Positions 25,070 to 33,217 of a stretch of DNA of 40,800 nucleotides are shown here, in pieces. Position 1 is the stretch's first letter. Each line of letters opens with the position of its first letter. The notes below the pieces were generated by a model. The model saw only the letters and a program-made list of their open reading frames with translations, was not told where the DNA came from and did no database searches. Origin of the DNA: Bacillota bacterium (lineage in GTDB: Bacteria > Bacillota > SHA-98 > UBA4971); NCBI GenBank assembly GCA_012516125.1, contig JAAYXB010000089.1:1-40800 (forward strand). The letters are read 5' to 3'. Made by a program: the position numbers and the translations under genes.

Positions 25070-26126
25070 CATGCTCCTCCGCAATCTGTTTGCGGAAGTC
25101 ACTGAGGGATATGCCTAGCAACTCAGACGCACGGGCGTGTGAAATGATACCTTCAGCCACCGCCCGCAGGGCAAGCCTGCTCATTCGACTGGGCCTTTCG
25201 GGCGGCAACTGGTCACCAGGCTCTGCCTTGTGCCATCCGCGGCTGCGAAACGTCTTGAACAGCCGCACTGCCGCTGCCTCCGATATGACACCGGTATCTT
25301 GCGCCCGGCGAACCCAAGCCTGCATGCTCAGGCCGTACTTGTGCTTCAAGAGATGTAGTTCGAGGAGGCCCAGGTTCCGGCGTTGTTCTCCGAGCTCCAA
25401 CTTTACAACGCTAGCCGGTACCAGGAATGCGCCCGCAAACCTGTGGGCAGCCGCTTCTGCTGATAGCGCTGGCGCTCCGGACTCCTTTTCATCGACTTCT
25501 AGCACAATGTGCCCCAACTCGTGGGCGAGGTTGAACCTCTGCCGGTCTCCAGGAACGTCGTCCCTGACCACGATCACTGGATCGTGCCCGGCCCAGAAGG
25601 TGCAAGCGTCGAAGTCGGGATAGCCATCAACAAGGCCAACCTTGATGCCGTGGTCCTCCAGCACTTCCATGAGGTTCTCGATGGGAGAAAGGCCGAGGTT
25701 CCATCTCATACGTAAGTTCTCTGCAGCATCCTCGATCTCCTCCAGCCTGCCAACACGGTAGCGCAGGTCCTCCGGGAATCGGGGTCTTGCACAACAGCCA
25801 AACGGTATCAGGGTCTCGATTTCCACATAGCGCTCCAGCCATTCCTGGATCCGCGCCGCAATGGAGTCTTCCTCTGCACGCGTAAGCCTAGACCGCTTGC
25901 GATGGTACGCAGGCACAATGGCGACTTCGGACGAAGGTCGGAGGAAAAACTCCACCTTGACCCCCAGCGCAGCCGCCAGGCGCAGCAGAGCTCTCGAGCT
26001 CGGGACGTCAAGATCTCTCTCGTACTTTGAAATCGCCTGCGCGCTGAGACCTGCCTTCTCCGCCAGGCCGCGCAGACTGAGCGCCGCCGTCCTTCGGGCA
26101 AGTTTTATCCGTTGGCCGATCGACAC
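25041..26126 (-). CDS. XRE regulator fused to ImmA/IrrE metallopeptidase
   Basis: About 361 residues; GTG at 26126 chosen because AAAGGAGGT lies 8 bp upstream. Residues 3-62 form a Cro/C1 helix-turn-helix (L-R-G-L-A-E-K-A-G-L-S-A-Q-A-I-S-K-Y-E-R). The middle carries an ImmA/IrrE zinc-protease domain with H-E-L-G-H at about residues 202-206 and a downstream A-A-H-R-F-A-G-A-F-L-V-P, the usual third-ligand region. The last 60 residues end in a helical segment (R-A-S-E-L-L-G-I-S-L-S-D-F-R-K-Q-I). It probably represses the operon by binding the dyad at 26145-26186 and acts as antitoxin for the overlapping PIN gene; cleavage could link the module to stress. Confidence 0.88.
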   Translation of the reverse strand: MSIGQRIKLARRTAALSLRGLAEKAGLSAQAISKYERDLDVPSSRALLRLAAALGVKVEFFLRPSSEVAIVPAYHRKRSRLTRAEEDSIAARIQEWLERYVEIETLIPFGCCARPRFPEDLRYRVGRLEEIEDAAENLRMRWNLGLSPIENLMEVLEDHGIKVGLVDGYPDFDACTFWAGHDPVIVVRDDVPGDRQRFNLAHELGHIVLEVDEKESGAPALSAEAAAHRFAGAFLVPASVVKLELGEQRRNLGLLELHLLKHKYGLSMQAWVRRAQDTGVISEAAAVRLFKTFRSRGWHKAEPGDQLPPERPSRMSRLALRAVAEGIISHARASELLGISLSDFRKQIAEEHDGLPADLRH

Positions 26127-26144
26127 CAGCGTCACCTCCTTTCA

Positions 26145-26186
26145 CCGGTTTACATTGTACTGTACTTGCGGCTATTTGTAAACCGG
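26145..26186 (-). promoter_or_regulatory. Promoter within inverted repeat of the XRE/PIN operon
   Basis: The perfect 10-bp arms CCGGTTTACA (26145-26154) and TGTAAACCGG (26177-26186) lie 32 bp apart, centre to centre. Between and inside them on the minus strand are TTTACA (-35, 26182-26177) and TACAAT (-10, 26159-26154) with 17-bp spacing. The arms therefore cover both promoter elements, as expected for autorepression by the XRE protein. Confidence 0.75.
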
Positions 26187-26200
26187 CAGGGGCAATCTCG

Positions 26201-27172
26201 TCATCCGTGGATGAGCCGGGGCAGGCATCGCACGCATATCCAAAGGCTGTCGCCCTTGAAGCGGCACGGTATGAGGACCTCGGCGCCCTCGCCCGCCCCG
26301 CAGATGCCGTCCACGGCGGCCACAGGGTCGGTCTCCACGGCGAGTTTGCCGCCGGTCAGGCCCTCCACGTCGCGCGTAAGGAGGGTCACCACATCAGGCG
26401 CGCCGGTCACCGGTGGGACCGGTGACACGTGGGTGTAAAGCCCCAGCGCCACGGCGGAGAACGCATCGATTACGGCCTTCTGCTCCATGTACTCGGGCGC
26501 CGTCACAGCCACCGGCAGCGCTGCCGTGTCCACGCCGAGCGCGTCGGCCACCGCTCCCACGAGAAGCGCGAGTCGCCCCGTGTCTGTGCACGTCCCGAAG
26601 CTGAGCACCGGCGGGATGCCGAGCGCCCTGCACACGGCCTTCAGGCTGTCGCCCGCGAGTTCCTGGGCCTCCAGCGAATTGAGCCCGGCCACCTGGCACG
26701 CCGCGTTGCCGCATCCGGCCGAGAGCACGAGGAAGTTGCGCTGGATGAGCTCCTTTGCCACCGCCACGGTCATGGTGTCCTGGCCGCCGCCCTTCAACGA
26801 TGTGCAGCTCACGAGGGCCACCACGCCCCTGATGTCGCCTTTCCTGATCGAGTCGAGCAGCGGCTCGAGCGTCCCACCGAGCGCGCGGAGGACCGCCTCG
26901 GTTGAGAAGCCCGTGAGTATCTTTGTGCGCTTCAGGTTGCGCGCCACCCGGTTTGCCTTCCTGCGCTTGAAGTTTTCGATGGCAAGGTCGATGATCTCAA
27001 GCGCTTGCTCGCGCACCCTGTCGGGATCATACACGATACGTTTCTCGACGCCTGGCACGCCGACGAGCCTGGAAGCGCGGACGAGGGTCACGCCGCGCCA
27101 CCCGCCGGTCGCGTCCCCCTGGACCCGGCGCTTCTCCGTTATCACGCCGCGGCTTTGCCTGCTGCTCGACAA
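26201..27172 (-). CDS. C-terminal half of anaerobic CO dehydrogenase (CooS-like)
   Basis: Up to 323 residues, start uncertain. The sequence follows the C-terminal half of CooS/AcsA nickel CO dehydrogenases: I-R-G-V-V-A-L-V-S-C, then L-S-A-G-C, then S-F-G-T-C-T-D-T-G-R, then A-P-E-Y-M-E-Q-K-A. By spacing, C123, C154, C195 and K232 correspond to three C-cluster cysteines and the catalytic lysine (446, 476, 526 and 563 in the Carboxydothermus enzyme). Everything before about CooS residue 365 is missing, including the B- and D-cluster cysteines and the other C-cluster ligands. As it stands it cannot be a normal CO dehydrogenase. It overlaps the Rrf2 gene by up to 146 bp. It is either a truncated relic or a repurposed metal-cluster protein. 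Confidence 0.75.
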   Translation of the reverse strand: MSSSRQSRGVITEKRRVQGDATGGWRGVTLVRASRLVGVPGVEKRIVYDPDRVREQALEIIDLAIENFKRRKANRVARNLKRTKILTGFSTEAVLRALGGTLEPLLDSIRKGDIRGVVALVSCTSLKGGGQDTMTVAVAKELIQRNFLVLSAGCGNAACQVAGLNSLEAQELAGDSLKAVCRALGIPPVLSFGTCTDTGRLALLVGAVADALGVDTAALPVAVTAPEYMEQKAVIDAFSAVALGLYTHVSPVPPVTGAPDVVTLLTRDVEGLTGGKLAVETDPVAAVDGICGAGEGAEVLIPCRFKGDSLWICVRCLPRLIHG

Positions 27173-27563
27173 GGGACTTGAGAGTAACCCCTTTCAGAAA
27201 AGCCACAAATCCTTCCTGGATTCCGACCCAACTTTGCCGCAGACGACAGACTTCCCATCGCTCGCACGCATCACGCCCGAGGAGGCAGCGGTTGACTGCA
27301 ACCCGTCCCTGGATGGCCTCGACGATCTCAAGAGCGGTGATTTCGCCGGGATCATGTGCGAGCGAGAAGCCGCCGCGAGGACCACGGTGGGAAGTAACGA
27401 TATCGGCCACCGCCAGCTTCTGAAAGATCTTACGCAGGAATCCCTCCGGGATCTGCTCGGCACGGGCGACCTCCGACACCGAGAACACCGTCCCCGCTGG
27501 GTAGGTCGCCATGTATGACAGTGCTCGCAACGCGTAGTCGGTATTTCTTCTGATGAACTCCAT
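27027..27563 (-). CDS. Rrf2-family Fe-S transcriptional regulator
   Basis: About 178 residues; ATG at 27563 with GGAAGGGAG some 13 bp upstream (TTG at 27587 is possible). Residues 1-80 are the Rrf2 winged helix: T-D-Y-A-L-R-A-L-S-Y-M-A, V-S-E-V-A-R-A-E-Q-I-P-E-G-F-L-R-K-I-F, S-H-R-G-P-R-G-G-F-S-L-A. Cysteines in C-L-L-G-R-D-A-C-E-R-W-E-V-C match the three-Cys iron-sulfur site of IscR/Rrf2 proteins. The family normally ends near residue 140; here about 35 basic residues are added that read out of frame through the start of the CooS-like gene, a sign of rearrangement. It probably senses redox state or CO/NO and controls itself and the gene behind it. Confidence 0.88.
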   Translation of the reverse strand: MEFIRRNTDYALRALSYMATYPAGTVFSVSEVARAEQIPEGFLRKIFQKLAVADIVTSHRGPRGGFSLAHDPGEITALEIVEAIQGRVAVNRCLLGRDACERWEVCRLRQSWVGIQEGFVAFLKGVTLKSLVEQQAKPRRDNGEAPGPGGRDRRVARRDPRPRFQARRRARRRETYRV

Positions 27564-27598
27564 GTAAGGCAACGCGCTCCCTTCCAATACCCCTTTAC

Positions 27599-27633
27599 AG
27601 GACTATTCTAGTCCTATATATTCTGTTTGTCAA
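27599..27633 (-). promoter_or_regulatory. Rrf2 promoter with 17-bp operator dyad
   Basis: On the minus strand TTGACA (27633-27628) and TAGAAT (27610-27605) are 17 bp apart. The -10 lies inside the perfect dyad AGGACTAGAATAGTCCT (27615-27599), with 7-bp arms. A dyad over the -10 is the expected position for autorepression. Confidence 0.8.
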
Positions 27634-27848
27634 GAAGGTCCAACATACGCTACGCGCCCTCCTTCTAGAGAGGCCTTTCTTTTGAGTGCAGCGCAAGAAG
27701 GGTGAACACAACCCCACATCGAAGAGATAGCTGCCCCACCATCTTTGACCCGAACTACCCTAATCGGAGGATGGTGGCGCCGCCCTGATCATGATAGAAT
27801 TGACTTAAGATGAACAGCACGATGCTGGCTTGACTGGAGGGGAGTAAC

Positions 27849-28436
27849 GTGACCGGTCCCGACCGCATTGGCGAAGCAACGCCCGAGTATATCAGACCCT
27901 CTCCGCGCCTCACCTACGATGACTATTGCCAGATACCGCCGGGGCACCAGCGCTACGAGCTCATAGGGGGGGCAATAAGAGTGGTACCGTCGCCCAGTGT
28001 GTCTCACCAGGAGGCCTTAAAGCGTCTGCTCATGGCTTTAGCCGGGTGGGTTGAGGGCCACGGCCTCGGTCAGGTGTACTGTGCCCCTCTTGACGTGGTC
28101 CTGAGCGAATATGACGTAGTCCAGCCCGACCTTGTATATGTGTCGAAAGAGCGCTCCAGCATTATCAAGGAGGCAAACATCTGGGGCACCCCCGACCTGG
28201 TGGTGGAGATCCTCTCCCCCGGCACCGCCAGATGGGATCAGGAAATCAAGCGTCAACTGTACGCGCGCTTCGGTGTCCGGGAGCTTTGGCTTGTGGATCC
28301 CCAAGCCCATACCGTCGAGGTTGCGGCCCTGAAAGACGGAGCCCTCCTGAGCTCGCAGGTGTATTGGGTCGGCGCCACTCTGACCAGCCCCTTGTTGCGG
28401 GGGGTTGCGCTGGACGTAGAGCGCCTCTTCGCCTAG
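27849..28436 (+). CDS. Uma2-family (DUF820) nuclease-like protein
   Basis: 195 residues, GTG at 27849 behind GGAGGGGAG. It has the Uma2/DUF820 restriction-endonuclease-like fold: L-T-Y-D-D-Y-C-Q-I-P near residue 22, Y-E-L-I-G-G near 36, then V-V-Q-P-D-L-V-Y-V and the catalytic-site block G-T-P-D-L-V-V-E-I-L-S-P with K in E-I-K-R-Q-L-Y. These give the D-x(n)-E-x-K-like acidic residues near 96, 115 and 135. Such genes are expanded in cyanobacteria and many high-GC Bacillota, often near mobile DNA. The cellular role is not settled. A transposase remnant follows it. Confidence 0.88.
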   Translation: MTGPDRIGEATPEYIRPSPRLTYDDYCQIPPGHQRYELIGGAIRVVPSPSVSHQEALKRLLMALAGWVEGHGLGQVYCAPLDVVLSEYDVVQPDLVYVSKERSSIIKEANIWGTPDLVVEILSPGTARWDQEIKRQLYARFGVRELWLVDPQAHTVEVAALKDGALLSSQVYWVGATLTSPLLRGVALDVERLFA

Positions 28437-28474
28437 TCCTCTTCGCTCAGGAGAAAAGCGGTTCATCTTCGATT

Positions 28475-28846
28475 GTGGGGCTGGTATCGTGCAGGGCGGA
28501 GCATGAGTACTTTGTGGCCTTCCTTTCTCCCAATGGGAGCCATCTTATCTATGTTCTCGGCACGATGTGTGTGAGGAAGCCTGAGTGTCTGGAAGCTTTG
28601 GCGTACGTGGTGCCGCTCGCGGCGTTTGTGCGGGCGATCATTGAACAACATGCGAGGCGATATGCAGAGGCCACCGGCAAGGAGCTTCCGCTCCCAGGCA
28701 AGAGAACCTCAACGCTGCCCACAGCACGTATAATCCCCGATTCGTTTGATCCAATCACCGTGGTCATAACGCCCGACGGCACCCGAGCGCCGGCCGAGTC
28801 TCCGCTGTGTCCCGATAAGATGTTTAAAGTTTTGGGCGCATCCTAA
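28475..28846 (+). pseudogene. Transposase C-terminal remnant (IS1634/IS4-like)
   Basis: About 120 codons in one frame with no ribosome site near a start. The segment C-L-E-A-L-A-Y-V-V-P-L-A-A-F-V-R-A-I-I-E-Q-H-A-R-R resembles the last hydrophobic helix of IS1634-type DDE transposases. The P-T-A-R-I-I-P-D-S-F-D-P-I-T-V-V segment and the ending K-M-F-K-V-L-G resemble their C-terminal tail. No DDE catalytic residues are present and I see no terminal inverted repeats. I read it as the 3' stump of a decayed insertion sequence; a small orphan gene is the alternative. Confidence 0.45.
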
Positions 28847-28928
28847 TCGGCATACCTGTGCGCTCTGCAGCAAAAGGCTGGCTCTTGAAATCCGCGGAGC
28901 CGCACGGGCAAGGGTGGGAAGGATCGAA

Positions 28929-28972
28929 TTGACACCCGTTCCTGCGATGTATATCATAAATCGCAATGTATA
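28929..28972 (+). promoter_or_regulatory. Promoter and repeat operator of the RHH/PIN pair
   Basis: TTGACA (28929-28934) and TATCAT (28952-28957) are 17 bp apart. The near-identical direct repeats GCGATGTATA (28944-28953) and GCAATGTATA (28963-28972) lie 19 bp apart across the -10. This suits cooperative binding by two ribbon-helix-helix dimers. Confidence 0.7.
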
Positions 28973-28991
28973 GACAGGAGGTGATCGCCCA

Positions 28992-29336
28992 ATGCCTGGA
29001 ATGGTACGAAAGCAGTTCTATGTAGAACCCAGGCAGGACGCTCTTCTCAAGCAACGGGCCAAGGAACTCGGCACCACCGAGGCAGAGCTTGTGCGCGAGG
29101 CGCTGGACGCGTATGCAAGTGAAGCTGCAATGCCCCGCCTCGATCCTGCAGCGTGGCAACGTGAGAAGGCGTTCATCGAAGCCCTGACCGGCAAGGTGTC
29201 TCTGGCCGCCACAGACCCCAGGAAGGCCCGGATGGCAAGAGACACGGAGGATGCCCAGGCCCCGGAAGCCGCGAAAGCCGGAGAGGCCGCCAAGGCCAAG
29301 AGGGGCTGGACGAGGGATGAGCTCCATGAGAGATAG
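28992..29336 (+). CDS. Ribbon-helix-helix antitoxin-like protein
   Basis: 114 residues; ATG at 28992 with AGGAGGTGATC upstream. Residues 4-45 have the MetJ/Arc/CopG layout: a strand V-R-K-Q-F-Y-V and two helices (D-A-L-L-K-Q-R-A-K-E-L-G and then T-E-A-E-L-V-R-E-A-L-D-A-Y-A). The middle (P-R-L-D-P-A-A-W-Q-R-E-K-A-F-I-E-A-L) is typical of RHH antitoxins of VapC-like toxins. An Ala/Lys/Glu-rich tail follows (about residues 80-105). It overlaps the PIN gene by 11 bp and should bind both operator and toxin. Confidence 0.82.
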   Translation: MPGMVRKQFYVEPRQDALLKQRAKELGTTEAELVREALDAYASEAAMPRLDPAAWQREKAFIEALTGKVSLAATDPRKARMARDTEDAQAPEAAKAGEAAKAKRGWTRDELHER

Positions 29337-29779
29337 GATCTTCGTAGACACCAATGTGCTCGTCTACGCTTACGACCGGAGTGAGGCGGCGAACCAACAG
29401 AGAGCGGTTGAAGTTCTCGACCTTCTCATTGCCTCCGGCAAAGGGGTCATCAGCACTCAAGTGTTGTCAGAGTTCTTCAACGCCGTGACCCGCAAGATAA
29501 GGATGCCGCTCACTATCGAGGCTGCGATGGCGAGCGTCGAAAACCACACCCGGGCATGGCGGGTGCTTGATGTCACGACCTTCATCATCCTCGAAGCCAT
29601 CCGCGGCGTGAGAGACCACCAACTCCCCTTCTGGGACGCCCAGATCTGGGCCACCGCTAGGCTGAATCAGGTCCCGGTGGGTCCTCAGCGAAGACTTGGC
29701 GTTGAGCAGAACGCTCGACGGAGTGCTCTTTGTGAACCCGTTTGCGGTCGGCTTCGAACCAGCCGACTGGGCGATTTAG
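29326..29779 (+). pseudogene. PIN-domain (VapC-like) toxin gene, frameshifted
   Basis: From ATG 29326 the first 118 codons give a good PIN domain: D8 in F-V-D-T-N-V-L-V-Y-A-Y-D, E49 in V-L-S-E-F-F-N-A, and D104 in F-W-D-A-Q-I-W-A-T-A. The frame then goes astray at a GGG run (29679-29681). Removing one G restores V-P-V-V-L-S-E-D-L, the fourth PIN acidic region, and F-V-N-P-F, and ends at TAG 29777-29779. As written, the frame continues to 29886 as unrelated sequence. The gene is thus either recently inactivated or carries a one-base sequencing error. The partner antitoxin overlaps its 5' end. Confidence 0.8.
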
Positions 29780-30422
29780 CAGCCTCGTCCCGTGTCTCTC
29801 CCGCATTCCTCGGCCCTCGCCCCCTTCGCAGCTTTTGCCCGGGCGTAATGCGTTCCGGCTTTGCAGTTGTACACGGGCCGGCCTGAAGCCGACTCACCGG
29901 GCACCAAAGCCCATTCCCTCACCGATGGCACCGCCGAAGTCACCCGCACAGGCCAACCACCCCCGGGGAATCCCGTCATCCGAGCCGCAATCTCTTCGTT
30001 CTCGCCCCACGACGGCGCCCGCCCGGGAATTCTTGGGCATCCTTGTGCACCGACGGCGCCGACCGGTAAGGGGCCGTGCCGTGGGGAACAACTCTTCTAA
30101 GACGCGTCATTTGAGACAATGACATGCGCAACGTGTTGCACATCGGTTTTGCACGGACCGGAAGGGTCAAAGGGTTCGAGCGCGAAATCTGCACATGAAG
30201 ATCCCTTGCTGGCAACGGTCGCATCGGCCTTTGTGTCAGGGACGCGCGGGTCAGTGGGCTGGGCCGGCAGATAACAGGACCGCACTCGCCAGCGCGAACG
30301 GTGTTGCACGCATGTTGCGCGCAGCCAAGTGGCCTGGCCGACCGCCCGGCCAGGCCGGCCGACCGAAGGCCCATCGCGTCGCGATTCACACTGTGGTGTT
30401 CCCGTTCCAGGAGGTCAGCCTC
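29780..30422. other. Intergenic region upstream of the LacI gene
   Basis: About 640 bp with no credible gene. It contains a good LacI-type operator dyad at 30124-30143 and a second GTGTTGCAC copy at 30301-30309. I could not pick out a strong promoter. Confidence 0.5.
30124..30143. promoter_or_regulatory. Candidate LacI-family operator
   Basis: ATGCGCAAC (30124-30132) and GTTGCACAT (30135-30143) form a 20-bp dyad with one mismatch. The half-site GTGTTGCAC recurs at 30301-30309 closer to the gene. Position and symmetry suit the LacI-type regulator encoded next, which would then control its own operon. Confidence 0.5.
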
Positions 30423-31487
30423 ATGCCCGTGACCATACGTGAGCTTGCCCGCATGGCTGGGGTTTCCCCTTCCACGGTATCGCGGGCCCTCTCGGGGAAT
30501 TCGAGGATAAGCCAAACCCGGAGGGAGCAGATCCAGCGCCTTGCCGAGGAGAAGGGGTATCGTTTTCCCGCGTCCGCCATCTTTCGCGAGAAGAGTTTCG
30601 CGATAGGCGCTATAATCGCAAATCCCCTCGGGGGCCTGTCCTCAGACAGCTTCTTCAGCGAGGTTGTCGGGGGGTCCGTCGGATACGTCAAGGAGCACGG
30701 GCATTACCTAGTCGTCGAGACCATCACGGGGGCCGCCCCACCCGATTCCTCCAACGACCTGCCCAGGATTGTGAGCGAGAAGAGGGTAGATGGTCTCATC
30801 GTGGGGGGCATCCCAATCGAAGAAAGATACATCCGGTTACTTCTTGATTGCGGGCTGCCCACAGTCTTCATAGGAAAATACCTCAAAGACCCCGCTCCCT
30901 GTAATGCTGTCATCCCAGACAACGCGTCTGGGGGACGGCTCATAGGCAAGCATTTCGTCGATTGCGGCTACGACGAATGCTACTTCATGGGCGCGGACCT
31001 TTCCATCCTCACGTTCGCCGACAGGCTTGCGGGCTTCCGCAAAGCCCTCGACGAACACGGCCTCGGCCTCCCGGACGACAACATCATCCTGACGTGCGGC
31101 ATCGATCAGGCGGCGGGCTCACAGGCAACGGTGCAGCTTCTACCGCGCCTCCACAGAAAAGGCAAGCGCATCGGGATCTTCGCCGCAACCGACTGGATGG
31201 CTGCAGGGGTCATCCGTGTGCTCAAGGCGCACGGCATCGCCGTGCCAGAGCACGTCGGAGTGGCCGGCTATACTGACCTGGAGCTAGCGGCCCATCTTTA
31301 CCCAAGCCTCACCACGGTGCACGTGGACAGGCTGCAGCTTGGATTCCTCGCAGCTCGCACCCTCGTGGACCTCCTGAACCGCAACATGACCGAACCTGTG
31401 CAGATCTATCTGCAGCCGTCCCTGGTGGTACGCGAGTCCACGCGTTGCAGGCAGGGCAAGCCGGGGAGCGGAGGCGTCGGCGCTTGA
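30423..31487 (+). CDS. LacI-family transcriptional regulator
   Basis: 354 residues; ATG at 30423 behind AGGAGGT. The N-terminus is a standard LacI headpiece: T-I-R-E-L-A-R-M-A-G-V-S-P-S-T-V-S-R-A-L-S-G, then the hinge region Y-R-F-P-A-S-A. The rest is a periplasmic-binding-like sensor with V-D-G-L-I-V-G-G, D-N-A-S-G-G-R-L, F-A-A-T-D-W-M-A-A-G and V-A-G-Y-T-D-L. The ligand is presumably the sugar handled by the operon. Its stop overlaps the TTG start of the DUF4127 gene, so regulator and enzymes are transcribed together. Confidence 0.92.
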   Translation: MPVTIRELARMAGVSPSTVSRALSGNSRISQTRREQIQRLAEEKGYRFPASAIFREKSFAIGAIIANPLGGLSSDSFFSEVVGGSVGYVKEHGHYLVVETITGAAPPDSSNDLPRIVSEKRVDGLIVGGIPIEERYIRLLLDCGLPTVFIGKYLKDPAPCNAVIPDNASGGRLIGKHFVDCGYDECYFMGADLSILTFADRLAGFRKALDEHGLGLPDDNIILTCGIDQAAGSQATVQLLPRLHRKGKRIGIFAATDWMAAGVIRVLKAHGIAVPEHVGVAGYTDLELAAHLYPSLTTVHVDRLQLGFLAARTLVDLLNRNMTEPVQIYLQPSLVVRESTRCRQGKPGSGGVGA

Positions 31488-33217
31488 AGATCGGGTTCGT
31501 TCCTCTCGACGATCGCCCATGCACCAGGGACTTCGCCGCCGCAGTCGCACGCATCGCAGGCGAAGACCTCACGATGCCCCCCGCGCCGCTGCTGGGCCAT
31601 TTCCTCACTCCCGGGTCGCCCGAGGGCATCCTTGCCTGGCTCAAGGAGGTAGGCCCGGAACTCGATGTCCTCGTGGCCTCCATCGATATGCTCGCCTACG
31701 GCGGCCTCATCGCCTCCCGGTCGCCGGAGCCGGAGCATAACCTTGCGCGGGAGCGAGTAGCCGCGCTCAACAGGGTCAGGAACAGCAGACCAGGCCTGCG
31801 CATCCTCGCGTTCAACGTGCTGATGAGGATATCCGTTACGTGCTCTGACGCAGCGTCGGCGAGGTGCTGGGAGATGGTTCACAGGCTCAGCATCCTCGAG
31901 GACAGGGCTTCGCTGGGATTGTGCTCCGAGGCTGAACTCGCAGAGAAGGATCGCCTCCTGGTGAGCGTCCCGGCGGACGTGCTCGCTCAATACAAGCGGG
32001 CCAGGGCGCGCAATCACGCTGTCAACCTCTTTTGCCTGGACCTCGTGAGCGCAGGTGTTATCGATTTCCTTTCTTTCTGTCAGGAGGACGCTCACGTATT
32101 CGGCCCGCACAGGGCGGAGCAGGAGACCCTGAGGGATCGGGTGCGGAGGCTTGGCCTTGCGGAACGGGTAGCGATGTACGCCGGGACCGATGAAGCAGGG
32201 ACGCTCCTCGTAGCGAGGGCGATAAACGAGCGCCGCGGCCTCGTCCCCCGCTTTGGGTTTCTCTACGTGCCGCCCGGGGCCGAGCGGAATGTGCCGGTCT
32301 TCGAAGACCGGCCTGTCGAGGAGAACGTCTGACTCCAGGTATCCGTCGCCCGCGGCGAGGTCGCCCCGCCCAGCGCGCCCCTTCGCGAACTTGACTGCTT
32401 CTGCCTGGTCAATTGCCCGCGCAGCCCCAACACGGAGGCCAGGGTGAACGACCGTGCGACCGTTGCAGCCGCAACAGGGGCGCCACCTGGCTCCAAGCTG
32501 AACGGCCGCGGCATGATGCAAACAGGCCGTGGTGGTCGCCCTTGCATCACCGGCGGTCCGCTACCGCTTGACGGCGGCCTGCCGCTCGGTGATGAGCCCT
32601 CTAACCCGCTCGGGCAGCTTCGGGACGCCATACAGACTGGCATGCCTGCGGGCGTTTTGGACATCGCGCGGCCCAACGGCGCGGACTGCGCGTTCATGGC
32701 CGATCTCCTGAACCAGGTAGACGTCGCCGCACTCGCAGCGTTTGCCGCCTGGAACACGGCGGGCAATTCCATAGGAACTGTGGTGGCAACCCTCGCCGCC
32801 GCAAACGCCGCCCTGAAGTCCGGCATGCTCGGGAGGAGCGCGAGGCCCCTCGACGCTCTATGCCAATTCCTCTTCGAGCGATTGGTTGACGACTGGCTGT
32901 ACCAGTCTGTCGTGAGGTCCGAGGTGAACTCCAGTTTTGCGTCCGTTCCCGGCGTGAACCTTCACAACCTGGAACAGCCCGGGCGCTACGAGAAGGTAAA
33001 CAACATGGTCCGAGAAAAGCTCGGCAGGCTCGCCCGCGACCTCTACGCACAGTTCTTCTCGGGCCGCCCGGTGCCGCTCGGGTCGAGCTGGGCGGGGGCC
33101 GACGATGCTCACAGGCTACGCATGCCCGCGACCTGGCCAGATACAAGCCGCGTTAGTCTGGAAGTGCGCCTGCCGTGGGAGCGCACATTCGAGGTTCAAA
33201 TTCGGGTCTCCTGGTGA
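31484..33217 (+). pseudogene. DUF4127-family gene with in-frame TGA
   Basis: The gene starts at TTG 31484, behind GGAGG and overlapping the LacI stop. The DUF4127 start is L-K-I-G-F-V-P-L-D-D-R-P-C-T-R-D-F, and L-V-A-S-I-D-M-L-A-Y-G-G-L-I-A-S-R near residue 65 is also typical. At codon 283 (32330-32332) the frame meets TGA inside F-E-D-R-P-V-E-E-N-V. The same frame then continues to 33217 with more of the family, including R-P-N-G-A-D-C, A-A-F-A-A-W-N-T-A-G-N-S-I-G-T-V and V-N-N-M-V-R-E-K-L. A CGA-to-TGA change would explain it. A proline/glycine-rich insertion lies near codons 325-375. The function of the family is unknown; it recurs with GH3 and sugar genes. It may be a recent nonsense allele, a sequence error or a recoding site. 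Confidence 0.85.

Noticed and set aside
32330-32400. Selenocysteine insertion at the DUF4127 TGA
   Set aside because: The surrounding residues are not a redox motif, and no SECIS-like hairpin with suitable loop and distance is apparent.
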